From NCBI GenBank assembly GCA_902702965.1, contig CACRXP010000726.1:97522-161521 (forward strand): a DNA stretch of 64,000 nt. Direction: 5' to 3'. Positions 19,649-31,044 of the stretch are shown piece after piece; the first letter of the stretch is position 1; each line of letters opens with the position of its first letter. The notes under the pieces are model-generated. The model was given only the letters and a program-made list of their open reading frames with translations. It did not search any database and was not told the DNA's origin. This stretch comes from Spirometra erinaceieuropaei (taxonomy: Eukaryota > Platyhelminthes > Cestoda > Diphyllobothriidea > Diphyllobothriidae). Made by a program: the position numbers and the translations under genes.

Positions 19649-20455
19649 TGTTCGTCCCCTTTTAGCCACTCCAAGGAGCAACCGACCGGAACGGAGGACA
19701 GTGCTAGTGGCGGGGGAACTGGCGCGCTACAAGGTGGACATTGCCGCACTCAGCGAGACCCGATTCTCCGAACAAGGCCAACTGGAGGATATGGGTTTCG
19801 GCTGCACCTTCTTCTGGAGTGGTCGGTCTAGGGCAGAGCGACGAGACGCGAGTATCGCCTTCGCTATCCGGAACGACATCGTGGGACGACTGCCCTGTTT
19901 GCCGCAGGGCATCAACGATCGCCTGATGAGCCTCCGTCTGCCTCTCCGGCGTGGAGGCAAAATCGCCACCATCATCAGCGTCTACGCTCCGCCGCTCAGC
20001 AGCCCCGACGCCGCCGCCGCCGCCGCCGCAAGAGACAAATTCTACGAGGACCTGCACGCCCTCTTGGCGACTGTGTCGAATGCGGACAAGTTGATTGTCC
20101 TTGGTGACTTCAACGCCCACGTCGGCACAGACCATACTGCCTGGAGAGGAGTGCTTGGTCCCCATGGTCTCCGCGGCTCCAACGACAATGGCCTAGTGCT
20201 CCTCCGCACCTGCGCAGAACACCGCCTCATCCTGACGAACACCTTCTTTGTCTGCCGGAGCGAGAGAAGGCCACCTGTAGGCATCCTCGGTCGCGTCAGT
20301 GGCATCTGCTGGACTATGCCCTCGTCCGCAGGCGGAATCAGCGGGACGTGCTGGTGACGAAGGCGATTGCGGGTGCTGACGGGTGGATTAACCATCGCCT
20401 TGTCATCTTGAAGATGCGTGTTCGCCTTCAGCCTCGCCGGAAACCACAAGTTAAG
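19649..20455 (+). pseudogene. RTE-like LINE endonuclease domain, frameshifted
   Basis: This is the APE-type endonuclease that nicks target DNA for LINE integration. After the Gypsy-2 target duplication the frame reads [15 protein letters not shown], then [16 protein letters not shown] (catalytic Glu), [28 protein letters not shown] (catalytic GDFN), [16 protein letters not shown] frameshift near 20262 moves the C-terminal part to another frame: [19 protein letters not shown] and GWINHRLVI, where Asn replaces the usual Asp before His. This domain is often labelled craniofacial development protein 2-like in flatworm gene sets. Two Gypsy elements separate it from its N-terminal codons. Confidence 0.88.
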
Positions 20456-22440
20456 CGACCCCCAGGTAAGCTGAAAACTGCCTTGTTGTCTTTGCCCGAC
20501 TGAATATCTTCATTTCAGCAATGAGCTAGCTCAACGGCTAGACAACCTTCCTCTCGCTGCCGACGCCGCCGCTGCCGAGAACGCCTCCTTGGAGGACCGC
20601 TGGTGTCAACTGCGGGACACGATCCAGTCGACGGCGCTAGCCGTCCTCGGCCGCGCCCGCCGCCAACACTAGGACTGTTTCGACGAGTACGACGCCGCCA
20701 TCAGCAAACTGCTCGCCGAGAAGAACAGACTCCACAAAGCCTACGTAGATCACCCCACTGACGACAACAGAGCTGCTTTCTTCCGTAGTCGCCGCCACCT
20801 TCAACAACGACTGCGCGAGATGCAGGACACCTGGACTGCCCGCAAAGCTCAGGAGATCCAATGCTAAGCGGACCGCAACGAGTGGAAGAACTCCTTCTCC
20901 GCGATCAAAGCAACCTACCGTCCACCGACGAATGGCACTGCTCCTCTCCTCAGCGCCGACGGCGGTACCCTCCTGACTGAGAAGACACAAATTCTACAGC
21001 GATAGGCCGAGCATATCCGAGGCGTCCTCAAGCGCCCCTCCACCATCTCCGACACCATCATCACCCGCTTGCCGCAAGTGGAGACCAACGCGGACCTCGA
21101 CCTTCCGCCATCTCTCCAGGAAACCATCAGGGCCGTGCGGCAGCTTTCCAGCGGTAAAGCACCCGGATCGGACGCAATCCCTGCTGAGGTCTACAAGCAC
21201 GGAGGTCCCCAACTCATGGATCACCCGACTGCGCTCTTCCAGGAGATGAGACGTCAAGGTGAAGTCCCGCAAGACTTCAAAGGCGCAACCATCGTACATA
21301 TCTACAAGCGAAAAGGGGACCGTCAAGTCTGTGACAATCACCGTGGAATCTCCTTGCTGAACATCGCCGGGAAGATCTTCGCTCGCATCCTCCTCAAACG
21401 TCTGAATAATCATCTGGAACAGGGCCTTCTGCCGGAAACCCAATGCGGCTTCCGTCGTCATCGCGGGACCACGGATATGATCTTCGCCGCCCGTAAACTC
21501 CAGGAGAATAGATAGATAGATAGATAATTTTTATTAAAGACCCGTCGGGGTCCCATCAATGTGCCAGGATTTGCGGACCCACCTGTACTCTACCTTCGTT
21601 GACCTGACGAAAGCCTTCGATACGGTGAATAGTGAAGGAATGTGGAAACTCATGCAGAAATTTGGCTGTCCGGAACGATTCATCCAGATGGTGCCTCAGC
21701 TGCACGACAGTATGATGGCGCGAGTCACGGACAACGGAGCTGCCTCAGAGGCATTCGCAGTGACCAACGGAGTGAAGCAGGGATGCGTACTGGCGCCTAC
21801 CCTCTTCAGTCTTATGTTCTCTGCATGCTGATGGACGCCTACCGTGATGAGCACCCCTGGATACGCATCGCCTACAGGACGGACGGCCACCTCCTCAATC
21901 GACGGTGGATGCACTTCCAATCGCTCGTATCCACAACCACTGTTCACGAACTTCTCTTCGCCGACGACTGCGCCCTGAACACCACCTCGGAAGAGGACAT
22001 GCAAAGGAATATGGACCTCTTCTACGCCGCCTGCGAGAACTTTGGTTTGGTCATCAGTACGCAGTGGACGGTCGTCATGCATTAACCGCCACCCAACACC
22101 GCCACTCCCACCAACGCTCCACAAATCAGCGTGAACGGATCGCAACTGCAAGTGGTGGGGACCTTCCCGTACCTGGGCAGTACCCTCTCCCGCAACAGCA
22201 AGATCGATGATGAAATCGCCAACAGGATCTCGAAAACCAGTCAAGCCTTCGGTCTCCTCCAAAGCACAGGTTGGAATCGTCACGGTCTCCAACTGAGCAC
22301 GAAGCTAAAGATGTACACGGCTGTCATCCTGCCGACGCTGCTGTGCGGAGTGGAGACTTTTATAATGTACATAAAGCAGGCACGCCGACTGAACCACTTC
22401 CACCTCAGTTTTCTCCGTCGTATCCTGAGTCTGAACTAGC
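20456..22440 (+). pseudogene. RTE-like LINE linker and reverse transcriptase, multiply broken
   Basis: A linker with several stops (WCQLRDTIQSTALAVLGRAR, AEKNRLHKAY) is followed by RT from about 21069: LSSGKAPGSDAIPAEVYKHG, IYKRKGDRQVCDNHRGISLL, QCGFRRHRGTTDMIF, DLTKAFDTVN (first catalytic Asp), TNGVKQGCVLAPTLFSLMF, LLFADDCALN (catalytic Asp pair), [33 protein letters not shown] 1-nt loss near 21828 shifts the frame, a stop follows VVMH at 22083, and a 50-bp LINE tail interrupts it at 21509-21559. At least six disabling changes make it inactive. Confidence 0.92.
21509..21559 (-). mobile_element. 51-bp LINE 3'-tail insertion (family I) inside RT
   Basis: It reads, on the minus strand, GGGACCCCGACGGGTCTTTA, then AATAAAAATTATC and a (TATC)n tail. 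The same terminus occurs at 23890-23940 and 43305-43360. It sits between AARKLQE and CQDLRTHLYSTF of the host RT, so it is an extremely 5'-truncated insertion. Confidence 0.85.
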
Positions 22441-23560
22441 AGGATCGCACCCCCGACACTGATGTGCTGGAACGGAGGGGAATCCTCAGCATCTACACCA
22501 TGCTGAGACAACTGCATCTGCGCTGGAGCGGCCACCTGGTGCGCATGGACGACGAGCCACTACCCAAACGCTCTTCTACGGAGACGTTGCGACAGGTTCT
22601 CGCCGTCAAGATCAGATTCGCCGATACAAGGATACACTGAAGTCCTCCCTGAAGCGTCTGCAAATCAACCCTACCAACGGGGAGGAGCTCGCACTCGACC
22701 GACAGACCTGGAGGAGGACAGTGAAAGCGGACGCTGCTATCTACGAAGCCAACCGCATCGCCGCCGCCAACGTGAAACGCGAAGCCCGCAAATCACAACT
22801 TCGTTCAGTACGCAACGCCGACGCACAACCCCTCCCAACGTGTCATCGATGTCAACGGACATTCCGAGCTCGGATCGAACTTGTTGGACATCTTCGGATC
22901 AACTGCGCCTCTCGAACTGCACCAAACAGCGTCCCATATCCTCCTCTTCCTAGTCATCTCTGCCGCCAATTAACTCTGATAATTCTTCTGAACCACCGCT
23001 TCCATCATCCTCCTCCTCCTCCTCCTCAACCACTGTCCCAACGACGGCCGCTCAGGCGGGCGTCTTGCACATCACCAACCATGACACAACAACCGAAACC
23101 ACCCCCATTTCCTCTAACTCCAGCGATGAGGATCAGGACTACACCTGCCCTCACTGCGACCGCACCTTCACCTCACACATCGGCCTGGTCGGTCACTTGC
23201 GAATCCATCGCACAGAGACTGGCGAACCAGTGCCCGGAGCATCAACCTATACCCACCAAGCTCACTGCCCACACTGCCCTCGCACCTTCACGCATCGCAT
23301 GGGTCTATTCGGTCACATGCGCATCCACGACGACCTGCGCTCGACAACTGCCGGCTACACCACACATTCATACACTCCTTACCTCCTACAACACCATCAC
23401 CCACCAAACATCAACATTCACCCACCGCAAGCACCCAACTGCAACCTCCTACGCACGTGGGAAGTGTACATCTCGACTGGGTCCCCATGCGGTTTTGGCT
23501 GCACGGATGACTTGAGTCCGAGACTATCCCGACACGTCAAGCGTCGTGGATAGGAAGGTT
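22441..23560 (+). pseudogene. RTE-like LINE C-terminal region with C2H2 zinc fingers
   Basis: Downstream of RT are DTDVLERRGILSIYTML and LRWSGHLVRMDDEPLPKR, then (frame from 22721) EANRIAAANVKREARKSQL and a first finger CHRCQRTFRARIELVGHLRI ending in Cys rather than His. After a Ser/Pro/Thr-rich spacer, in another frame, come two canonical C2H2 fingers: CPHCDRTFTSHIGLVGHLRI-H and CPHCPRTFTHRMGLFGHMRI-H (about 23145-23325). A last degenerate Cys/His segment (CGFGCTDDLSPRLSRH) precedes TAG at 23551. The frame changes once between fingers, so this copy is dead. Fingers on a LINE C terminus probably bind nucleic acid. Confidence 0.88.
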
Positions 23561-23885
23561 GATGATTGACGTCCTCACTCGGTCCACGCAGTTCGTCGCG
23601 CTGTTTGTGTGATGTGTGGAGTGGCGGACTGGTGGGCTGGGGACGGGCTGAAGCAGCACCTTCCACGGCCCTCTCACGCTAGTGAGAGACACGCCGTTCA
23701 ACCTCAGTTGTGTGAAATCTTGGTGTGTATGTGTGTGTATGGGGGGCCGGGTCGTGCACGTGGCGCACGCAGGCATGGTCAGTCGACCGTGCCAGCCACC
23801 GCGCCCGTTCTTCACTCCAGTCTGCTGACCGGCTCGGACAGCGGCTGGGGTGTGGGAGTGGGAATGGAGAGTGAGGTCGACGACT
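23561..23885 (+). mobile_element. 3' UTR of the RTE-like LINE
   Basis: GT-rich non-coding sequence (TGTGTATGTGTGTGTATGGG) after the zinc-finger stop. It resembles 8690-8935, which supports assignment to this LINE family. It ends where the tail of the next, oppositely oriented LINE begins. Confidence 0.55.
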
Positions 23886-25960
23886 AAGCGCACTTTAATT
23901 TAATTTAATTATTTTTATTAAAGACCCGTCGGGGTCCCATCAAAGCAAGTAAAAATAAATTTACATGCGAAGTTTAGACGAGGTAGGCAAAATATGTACA
24001 AAGTGCAAGACATAGTTTTTGAGATTAGAAGTCCGTTGAGAAAAATGATAAGCGAGGGGTGAAAAAAACTCCATACAAAAATGTAAAAATGATTGGATTA
24101 ATTTTACAGGAGAAGAAAACCCCTCGAAAAAATAGAAACAGAAAAATGCGGGCAGGACTGGCCTGCATGTGGCGGTATATAATGGATTACAGTCGGACAT
24201 CAACAGGGCCGAAATAAATGTCAGCTGTATATGGCATTGTATAACGGATTTCATGAAGGGGTAAGTAGGCGGGTCGGTCAGGACTGGCCTGTATGTGGCC
24301 TTGAATAAGGCAGATAAGTGGCGAAATTGAAAACCAGTCTCGTGGTGGTAGGGACCCAGATGCGGTTGGTACATTCAACCGAGTCCATCTGAGGATGGGG
24401 CAAGGGAGATGCGACCAGACTACTAGTATATGGCGAATACAGAAGGCTTCACCAAGAGCGTCGATGGAGCGCATTCTGTGAGGGCACGATGAGAACCAGT
24501 CTCGAGGCGATAAGAACCCAGATGCGGTCGGTTACATTCAACCGAGTCCATTCGAGGATGAGGCAAAGGAGAATGCGACCAGACTACTAGTATATGGCGA
24601 ATATAGAGTGTTCAACCAGAACGTCGATAGAGCGCATTCTGTGAGGGGCACGATGCACGAACTGAAAAATTGGAAAAATTAACATTTCTGGTGAGGGATC
24701 CCAGGAAGCGAGACTACTAACAAAGGAAGGAAATGTGAACATATACGGAAATTCAATGGCGGCATGCTAATTTCCCGGTGGCCCTTTCTCAGTGTCAAAG
24801 AAAAAGTTGTCTGGGAAGGATGAGAAAAATGAAAAGGTAATCGAGTCAGTATTCAGATGAAGACGTAGCCTTCTCTTAAAGGTGTGTAGATTTTCTGAAG
24901 ATCTTATATTTATTGGAAGGTTATTCCAGAGGAAAGTATACCTGGAAGCGAAAAAAGGAGCGCTTAGAGGTGGAGGACGCTGGAGGAGGTATAATCATGG
25001 ACGAGTTGCGTAGACTGTACGGGCGACTATTAGGGATGAGTGCTGAAATCCGAGGAAAATTTGAACTATGATTAATGCGAAAGAGGAGACAGAAGCCTGC
25101 TTCTAGTCTTTGAACGCATGAAAATTTTAGGTTTATTAGCTGGCACCTATCTGAGTAGGAGATATTGGGATGTTCCTTATTTAATTTTTTTTAGAAAAAC
25201 GTCTTTGGACATTTGCAATTTTTAAACGACTAGCTTCATTCATCAAACCAAAGAATGGGCAACAATACTCGAGAATGGGAAGTACAAACATACGATAGAG
25301 CCTTAATTTAATTTCGGGAAGACAGAATTTGTGAGAAATAAAGCCACAAATCTGGGCAGCTTTGGCTGTACTTCTGTCAGCGTTTGGCGAGTAATCAAGA
25401 TAGTTGTTGTAACTTAGACCCAAATCCTTGATGTTGGTACATTCAGTCACAGGTGTGTCTTGAAAGACCACTGGTTTGGGTATTCTCTCAGGTCCAAAAC
25501 ACATATAGCGAATTTAGCCGGCGAGAATTCCATTAGCAGTTTTGAGCTACAAGCTGTGAGGGTAAGAAGGTCAGCTTGGATTTGCTGCGGGCAATGAAGG
25601 CTCGTAGATTTATTGAAAGAATATACACATTTGAGATCATCGGCATAAAAAAATGTTTGAGAATATTTAACTGCCGCCGAGATATCATTTATGTAAAGCA
25701 GGATCAAAAGAGAACCTAAAACGGTACCTTGTAGGACATCACTTAAAATAGGCCTTACAATGAAAAGTAAGGATCCCACTGAAACCTTTTATTTACGATT
25801 AGACATGTTTGACTTGATAAAGTCTATTAGGGGACTGCGAAATCAAGATCTTTCAATTTAACCAAAAGTCATTTATGTGACACATTATCGAGGGCGTTAT
25901 TAGTATCAAAATAAATAGCGACAACAGATTAATGTTCATTGTGAAGAGAAGTATGTAGAT
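23886..25960 (-). mobile_element. L2/CR1-like LINE, family I, 5'-truncated
   Basis: A minus-strand element. Coding remains: AIYFDTNNALDNVSHK (first RT Asp), LQGTVLGSLLILLYINDI, FFYADDLKCVYS (catalytic Asp pair), CTNIKDLGLSYNNYLDYSP, KLRLYRMFVLPILEYCCPFF, then SRYTFLWNNLPINIRSSEN and LHTFKRRLRLHL at the C terminus (about 24850-24970). Frameshifts and stops separate these. A long 3' UTR (23890-24770) ends GGGTCTTTAATAAAAAT with a TTAAAT-type tail. Its tail is the same as in the 21509 and 43305 insertions. Confidence 0.85.
24329..24654 (+). repeat. Direct tandem duplication, 2 x about 163 bp, in LINE family I 3' UTR
   Basis: 24329-24490 and 24491-24654 are about 85-90% identical, both running from AACCAGTCTCG through ACTACTAGTATATGGCGAAT to GGCACGAT. 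The copies have diverged, so the duplication is not recent. Confidence 0.85.
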
Positions 25961-26016
25961 TGGGAAACGGCATGTGAAATGTTTAACAAGATGGATCTGG
26001 TAAGAAAACTACTTGT

Positions 26017-29010
26017 TCCACTTGTTCAGAAAGGATAAAATTGAACGTCAGGATGGGAGTGTGCTCACATATGTCAATCATGACCTGCCTTTGTCAGAAA
26101 AGAGGGGACAGCTGGTACGCACAGGTGAAACAATTTGGCTCACCATCAGAACGCCGGGGTCACAAGCTCTCGAGATCCTGACGGTCTACCACCACCGAGA
26201 AACGACCCGCAATCAGACAGTTGTCCAATAGAGGAATTAGAAACGATTTCTATCCGACCCAATGTCATGATTATGGGAGACTTTAACACTCAGAATATTG
26301 ACTGGAATCTGACTTCTGCCCCAGGCTCAGAATATAACTTTAATCGTTGCCTCCTACAAGCAGTGCAAAGATCGCATCTCACTCAACAAGTCTTATCTCC
26401 TACCAGACTACGTAACGGACAACTAGCTAACCGCTCGGACCTTGTATTGACAAAGGCACCTGAAAGCGTTGATGTCGTATACTGTCCACCCCCTCTTGGA
26501 AAAAGCGACCATATAGTCCTACAGCGGGGGGTCTTCTCACTTCTCTGTACCTGATCAAAGCATCAGGATAAGACGCAGCATGTGGCGTGGTGACTTCAGC
26601 CAAATGCGTCGTAGAGACTGTAAAGCAGCATTCACGGGGTGTGTTCTCAAGGACTGCTTAGAACTTAAGGCCGTATTGAATGAAATTACCACCAGGTACT
26701 GTCTTGTATCTTAAAAGACAATCACTAACATGCCCCGATTGCTGAAGGGCACACCAAAGGGTGAAGTAAACCGCAAGCAAAAGCGGTGGAAGGCTTATTT
26801 TAGGGACAAGACAATCGAATCAAGGAATAGGTTTAAGGCTCAGCGGAATAGGGTAAAGGGCCTTGTTTACAAAGCCCGCCAAGACTTCGAGGGTAACCTT
26901 TTAAAGTGTGCAGGGAAAACCCAAAGTTTTTCTTCAACTAAATAAGACAAAGTACTCGCAACAGGGATCCCATCCCTATGTTAAAAAGGGATGATGGCGT
27001 TGGACTTTACAAGGACGACGAAAAGACTGAGCATCTATCCAAATTCTTTCAGTCGGTTTTTACGAGGGAAGTCGATTAACCCGCTGATCACTATGATGTG
27101 GACGATATCCTGAAAATTGGCTCATTAGTGTTCATAAAAGCTATTGTTCAACAAGAATTACTGAGGCTGAAAGAAGCGACATCGACAGATCCTGATGAAA
27201 TACCAGCCAAGTTGTTGAAGGTGTTAGCCACAGAATTGGCAGAACCTCTATGCCTTCTCCTCCAAGCCTCGCTTGATGCAGGCAGACTGCCTCCTGAGTG
27301 GAAGACTGCGTGGATTTTACCGATACATAAAAGTGGCAGTCACGATTCCGCAAATAACTAGCGACCTGTTAGCATCACCTCCATATGTTGCGAAGTCATG
27401 GGGCGAACAATCAAACGCGAACTAATGCAGGTTTTAGGGCAGCATCATCCATTGTCGGATGTGCAGCATGGATTCCACAGAGGAATGTTCCGCTTGACCA
27501 ATTTACTCTACTATTTAGAACGATGAACCCGAGCGACTGATGAAGGAAACGTGGTGCATATAGTCTACATAGACTTCAAGAAGGCCTTCAACAGTGTGCC
27601 ACGCAAACGTCTTCTATACAAGCCCAGACACAAAGGGGTTCGGGGCAATCGTTTTAAGTAGATCGATAACTTCTTGATTTGTCGATCTCAGATGGTCTCT
27701 CTTGGTGCCCAGCAATTGGCGGAGGTGAGAGCTATGAGCGGAGTTCCTTAGGGCTCCGTTCTCGGCCCTATCCTCTTCCTCATCTATATTTATGACTGCA
27801 TCCATGGGTTGGACTGCGATATTGCCATGTTTGCTGACGACATAAAGCTTTTAAACGACATCTGCAACGAGGACGATGAAGCAAATGTACAGGCAAACTT
27901 GGAACGACTCGAACAATTGTCAGGTCACTGGATCCACCCGTTCAATGTTGCCAAATGCAACATTCTGAGAATTGGCAGAACCAGCTCTGCGCATCGGAAG
28001 ACGTACTATCTTAATCATACACCGTTACCAGAGATAGAAGTTCAGAAGGATCCAACTGCATGGATAACGCCCTCATTAAAGCCATCATTCCACTGCCTGA
28101 AAGTAGCGAAATCCATAATGTCCCGCTCATATCTCATCAAGCAGGCATTTGCGAAGTTCGACGAAGACTGCTTTAGCAAGGTCTTCGGGATTCGTACGTC
28201 CACAGTTGAAATTTGTCATCTAGGCCTGGAAACTCTGGTCTGTTGAAGACCGTACCACATTCGAAACAGTCTAACGACGGGCAATCAAGCTTGTCAGAAA
28301 TTAAAACAACCTACCTTACGAAACTCCGCTGTCCAATCTTGGCCTCTTTCCCCTGGACTACGGATAACTATGTGGCGAATTAACCCAGACGTTTCGCATG
28401 CTGTCGGGTCAAAATTGTTGCCTCTCATCCGGCGACTTTTTTGGACCGGCCACCACTACTAGCTTGAGAGGACATCCTCTTAGACTACGTGTAGCGCAAT
28501 TAAATTCCTCTCCAGCCACAGGGTAATTAAGGCATGGGGTGCTCTGCCTGCGGACGTCCTCATCTTTGGGCCTATTTAATAGGAAACTTGACCAGTACAG
28601 GGGTATTTGCCATCACGTAATCAGAAATTAGCAAATTCCTTCCCTTCTATCGCCCTCCCCAAAAGTTATTCTTTACGAAGTACACTACTCCCTATGTTCA
28701 AGTAACCTTACTTTATAACTTTTCGTTGAATGCCTCCATCGGATGTCCACATGCGAACCAATGAATCGTGAACGAAGCATAAGCGTTAATTTCTGTATTC
28801 CCTGGAACATTTAAGTGACGCGTCTGATTATTTCACTATTTCCGCACAAAATGCGCACAGTGGTACAGTAACACAAGTACTACATGCTTGTTGTATGTAA
28901 TTAATTACCTACTCCTCTTTGACTGTTTCCTTAAGTATTATTTTTTTAATGATGCTATTGTAACCAATAGGGAGTTCAAAGACGTTCGCCTATCTTTCCC
29001 TTAACAAAAC
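26017..29010 (+). mobile_element. CR1-like LINE copy A, 5'-truncated
   Basis: A plus-strand element, homologous to copy B at 38-41.4 kb. Endonuclease: DGSVLTYVNHDLPLSEKRGQ, MIMGDFNTQNIDWNL (catalytic GDFN), KSDHIVL. Linker: RDKTIESRNRFKAQRNRVKG. RT: TDPDEIPAKLLKVLATELAE, WILPIHKSGSHDSANN, YIDFKKAFNSVP (first Asp), IAMFADDIKLLND (catalytic pair), FNVAKCNILRIG. The C-terminal part is riddled with stops (RTSSTVEIC, FWTGHHY). The 3' UTR ends near 29010 with AGGGAGTTCAAAGACG...CCTATCTTTCCCTTAA, shared with copy B. Many frameshifts; inactive. Confidence 0.9.
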
Positions 29011-29442
29011 CGAACTGAAGTCAACAGATTATTGCCTTGATTGGCGTTCAAGTCTGGCGAACAGTCAAAGACGAAACGCCAGTCATCGAGAAACGTAGAT
29101 CGAAACTCAGGTCTGTGCAGATCGACTGATTATTATCCGACCCTTCCGACTGTTTTTGGATGGCAGTAAGCATTAAGAGAAAGAGCAATAGATGAAAGAG
29201 TTCGGATACGCCAGAATTTCTCTGTCAGTGAGGTTAGAATATATGTCGTGGCGCTGCTCGTTGCTGGCCCCATTTGAGAACAGCCAGATGCAGCCCTTAG
29301 ATCGCGGCCAGCAGTTTGCGTTGTTAAAAGAGGGCCAATAATAACCACCATCGCCACAAGCAAACTAGTGGCTAAAATAAAGCCCAGATTGAACAGGGGT
29401 CTCTACCGTTGTATATTCTCGATCGAAACCGACAGGACAACG
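29011..29442. other. Unassigned intergenic sequence
   Basis: Nothing recognised on either strand between LINE copy A and the SINE. Confidence 0.4.
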
Positions 29443-29444
29443 AG

Positions 29445-29690
29445 CCTGTGGCTCAGTGGTTAGAGGCGTTGGAATTCTAACTAACAGGTCGCGAATTCGA
29501 GCCCAGGTGTTCCACACTTCGGGGTTGGGTATGACTTGATGACGACGGCTAATAAGCCAGAAATGACCATTCCAGTCTCCCTTGCCTTTGTCGGTAATTG
29601 CATTCTACCTAGTTTGGAGTCCGTGGAGAAAGGCCAAGGACAATATAAGGGAGCACATGGTTCAGATGAATAAGCCCCAGTCATTAGTCG
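29445..29690 (+). mobile_element. tRNA-derived SINE
   Basis: It begins with a tRNA-like head: GTGGCTCAGTGGTTAGAGGC is a good RNA polymerase III A box, and GCGAATTCGAGCCC about 35 nt on serves as a weak B box. A tRNA-unrelated body of about 170 bp follows. The tail is not clear, so the right end is approximate. Confidence 0.7.
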
Positions 29691-30906
29691 GAAGAAGTCC
29701 GTAAGTACCGATCACCAGGAGCTAATACAGACCATCACAGGGCCCTCTGGAATGGTTGCTATCTGAGTAATCATCTAGTCGTTGTCCATGCCAGGGGATC
29801 AAGATTCGGACCCGTCAGAAGACTCCATACTCGAATCAGATCACTGAGAGTTATCAAATATTCCCGACAGTAGTTCAACTGATCGTGAAGTCCAGAACCC
29901 AAGTGAATCTGCCGTTAAAGCTACAGTCTTCTGGGCCTGAGATTGAGCCATTGTTGACCGAAAATACGCTACTCGTTCATGTTGGCAATACTCCTGAACA
30001 AGTGACACAACCGGCCACCTGGGCAAAATAGGAAGTCCCCTATGCGTTTACGCACTCTCACCTAACAGGCAAGCGCGACGGCCAGCCCGCACTGCCTTAA
30101 CAGTTAAGTTCAAAAGGAAACCCTTTAATCAAATCTTCACAGGCTTGCCAACCAACTGAGTTACCGCTTATAACGAACAGCGGTAACGCGGGGCACCGCA
30201 ACACCAAACAGGTTATGCACTCCAAGCAGAATGGGAAAAAATGCACCAAATACTAACCTTCCACATATAAGTAGACACAGATAGGAACTTACAGAAGAAG
30301 TGGATAGATGTAGAAAGACTTCTAAAAACTGACAAGTTCGGACCCAGGCGACGACAACTGCTCAAACCCCATAAGCAGGCGCAAACGTATAGGAGGCACA
30401 AATGGCTGACTTCCCTGTGACTACTGCCACAGAAACAAGAGGAGCTAGGCCAACGTATGAAATTACAAACAGCCGTGGGTAACTGAAGTCCCAGTAAACT
30501 TTGTCTGAGGAAACTTATCCTTAACCACAGACTCACTTGTTCTTTTCTTCCGACTTTCTCGGGAGTGGTACCATTTATTTAAGGCTGTTGGGTTGTCACA
30601 ATGACGTTATTATCAAGACGCACGAACGCTGGGTTGTTTCAAGGCACAATTTAATCAAAAATTCACATATTACCACAACGCACTGTCCGAAGAGTAAAAA
30701 TAACGCATACCCCTCCGGGCATCATATTACCCGACGGGGGTCGAGGTGCAGCAGATTAGTGAAAGTTAAAAAATAGGTGGTAGCAAATATGCGATAGAAG
30801 AAAAGGACGGCGGGAACTGAAAGATAGGAATATTCGAATGTCGCTCCTTCCGGTAGGTTGTTAGGTCTCATAGACGACGCGGAGGGCGCAAAGACAGCTG
30901 TGGTGA
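29691..30906. other. Unassigned sequence downstream of twinfilin
   Basis: This should include the twinfilin 3' UTR on the minus strand; a minus-strand AATAAA lies at about 30572-30577. A weak tRNA-like A box (minus strand, about 30160-30185) and an 8-bp hairpin (TTACCGCT/AGCGGTAA) are present, but no B box. No gene was recognised. Confidence 0.4.
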
Positions 30907-31044
30907 TTAGGTGATGAGACGACGAGGTCCGCGACCTCCAGGACCTCTAGGTCTTTGGATCACAACGTTGGAATCTACCTGCACAGGGTGAGCAGTTTCC
31001 GTAAAAGTCTTCGTCGACAGCTCCTTGAAGTCCTCCACCTCAAG
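30907..31044 (-). CDS. TWF: Twinfilin exon 8 (last)
   Basis: 138 nt after acceptor ttttttgacag: LEVEDFKELSTKTFTETAHP, VQVDSNVVIQ, RPRGPGGRGPRRLIT, then TAA at 30909-30907. It is the C-terminal tail, shorter than in vertebrates by about ten residues. Confidence 0.92.
   Translation of the reverse strand, partial: LEVEDFKELSTKTFTETAHPVQVDSNVVIQRPRGPGGRGPRRLIT

Noticed and set aside
20042..20449. Long minus-strand open frames opposite the RTE-like endonuclease
   Set aside because: High-GC antisense shadows of the LINE coding strand.
24329..24654. CRISPR-like or satellite array
   Set aside because: Only two long adjacent units without spacers; a simple tandem duplication in a eukaryotic LINE.
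30160..30185. tRNA A-box-like string TAACTCAGTTGGTTGGCAAG on the minus strand
   Set aside because: No B box at a suitable distance and no repeat partner; too little for a SINE call.
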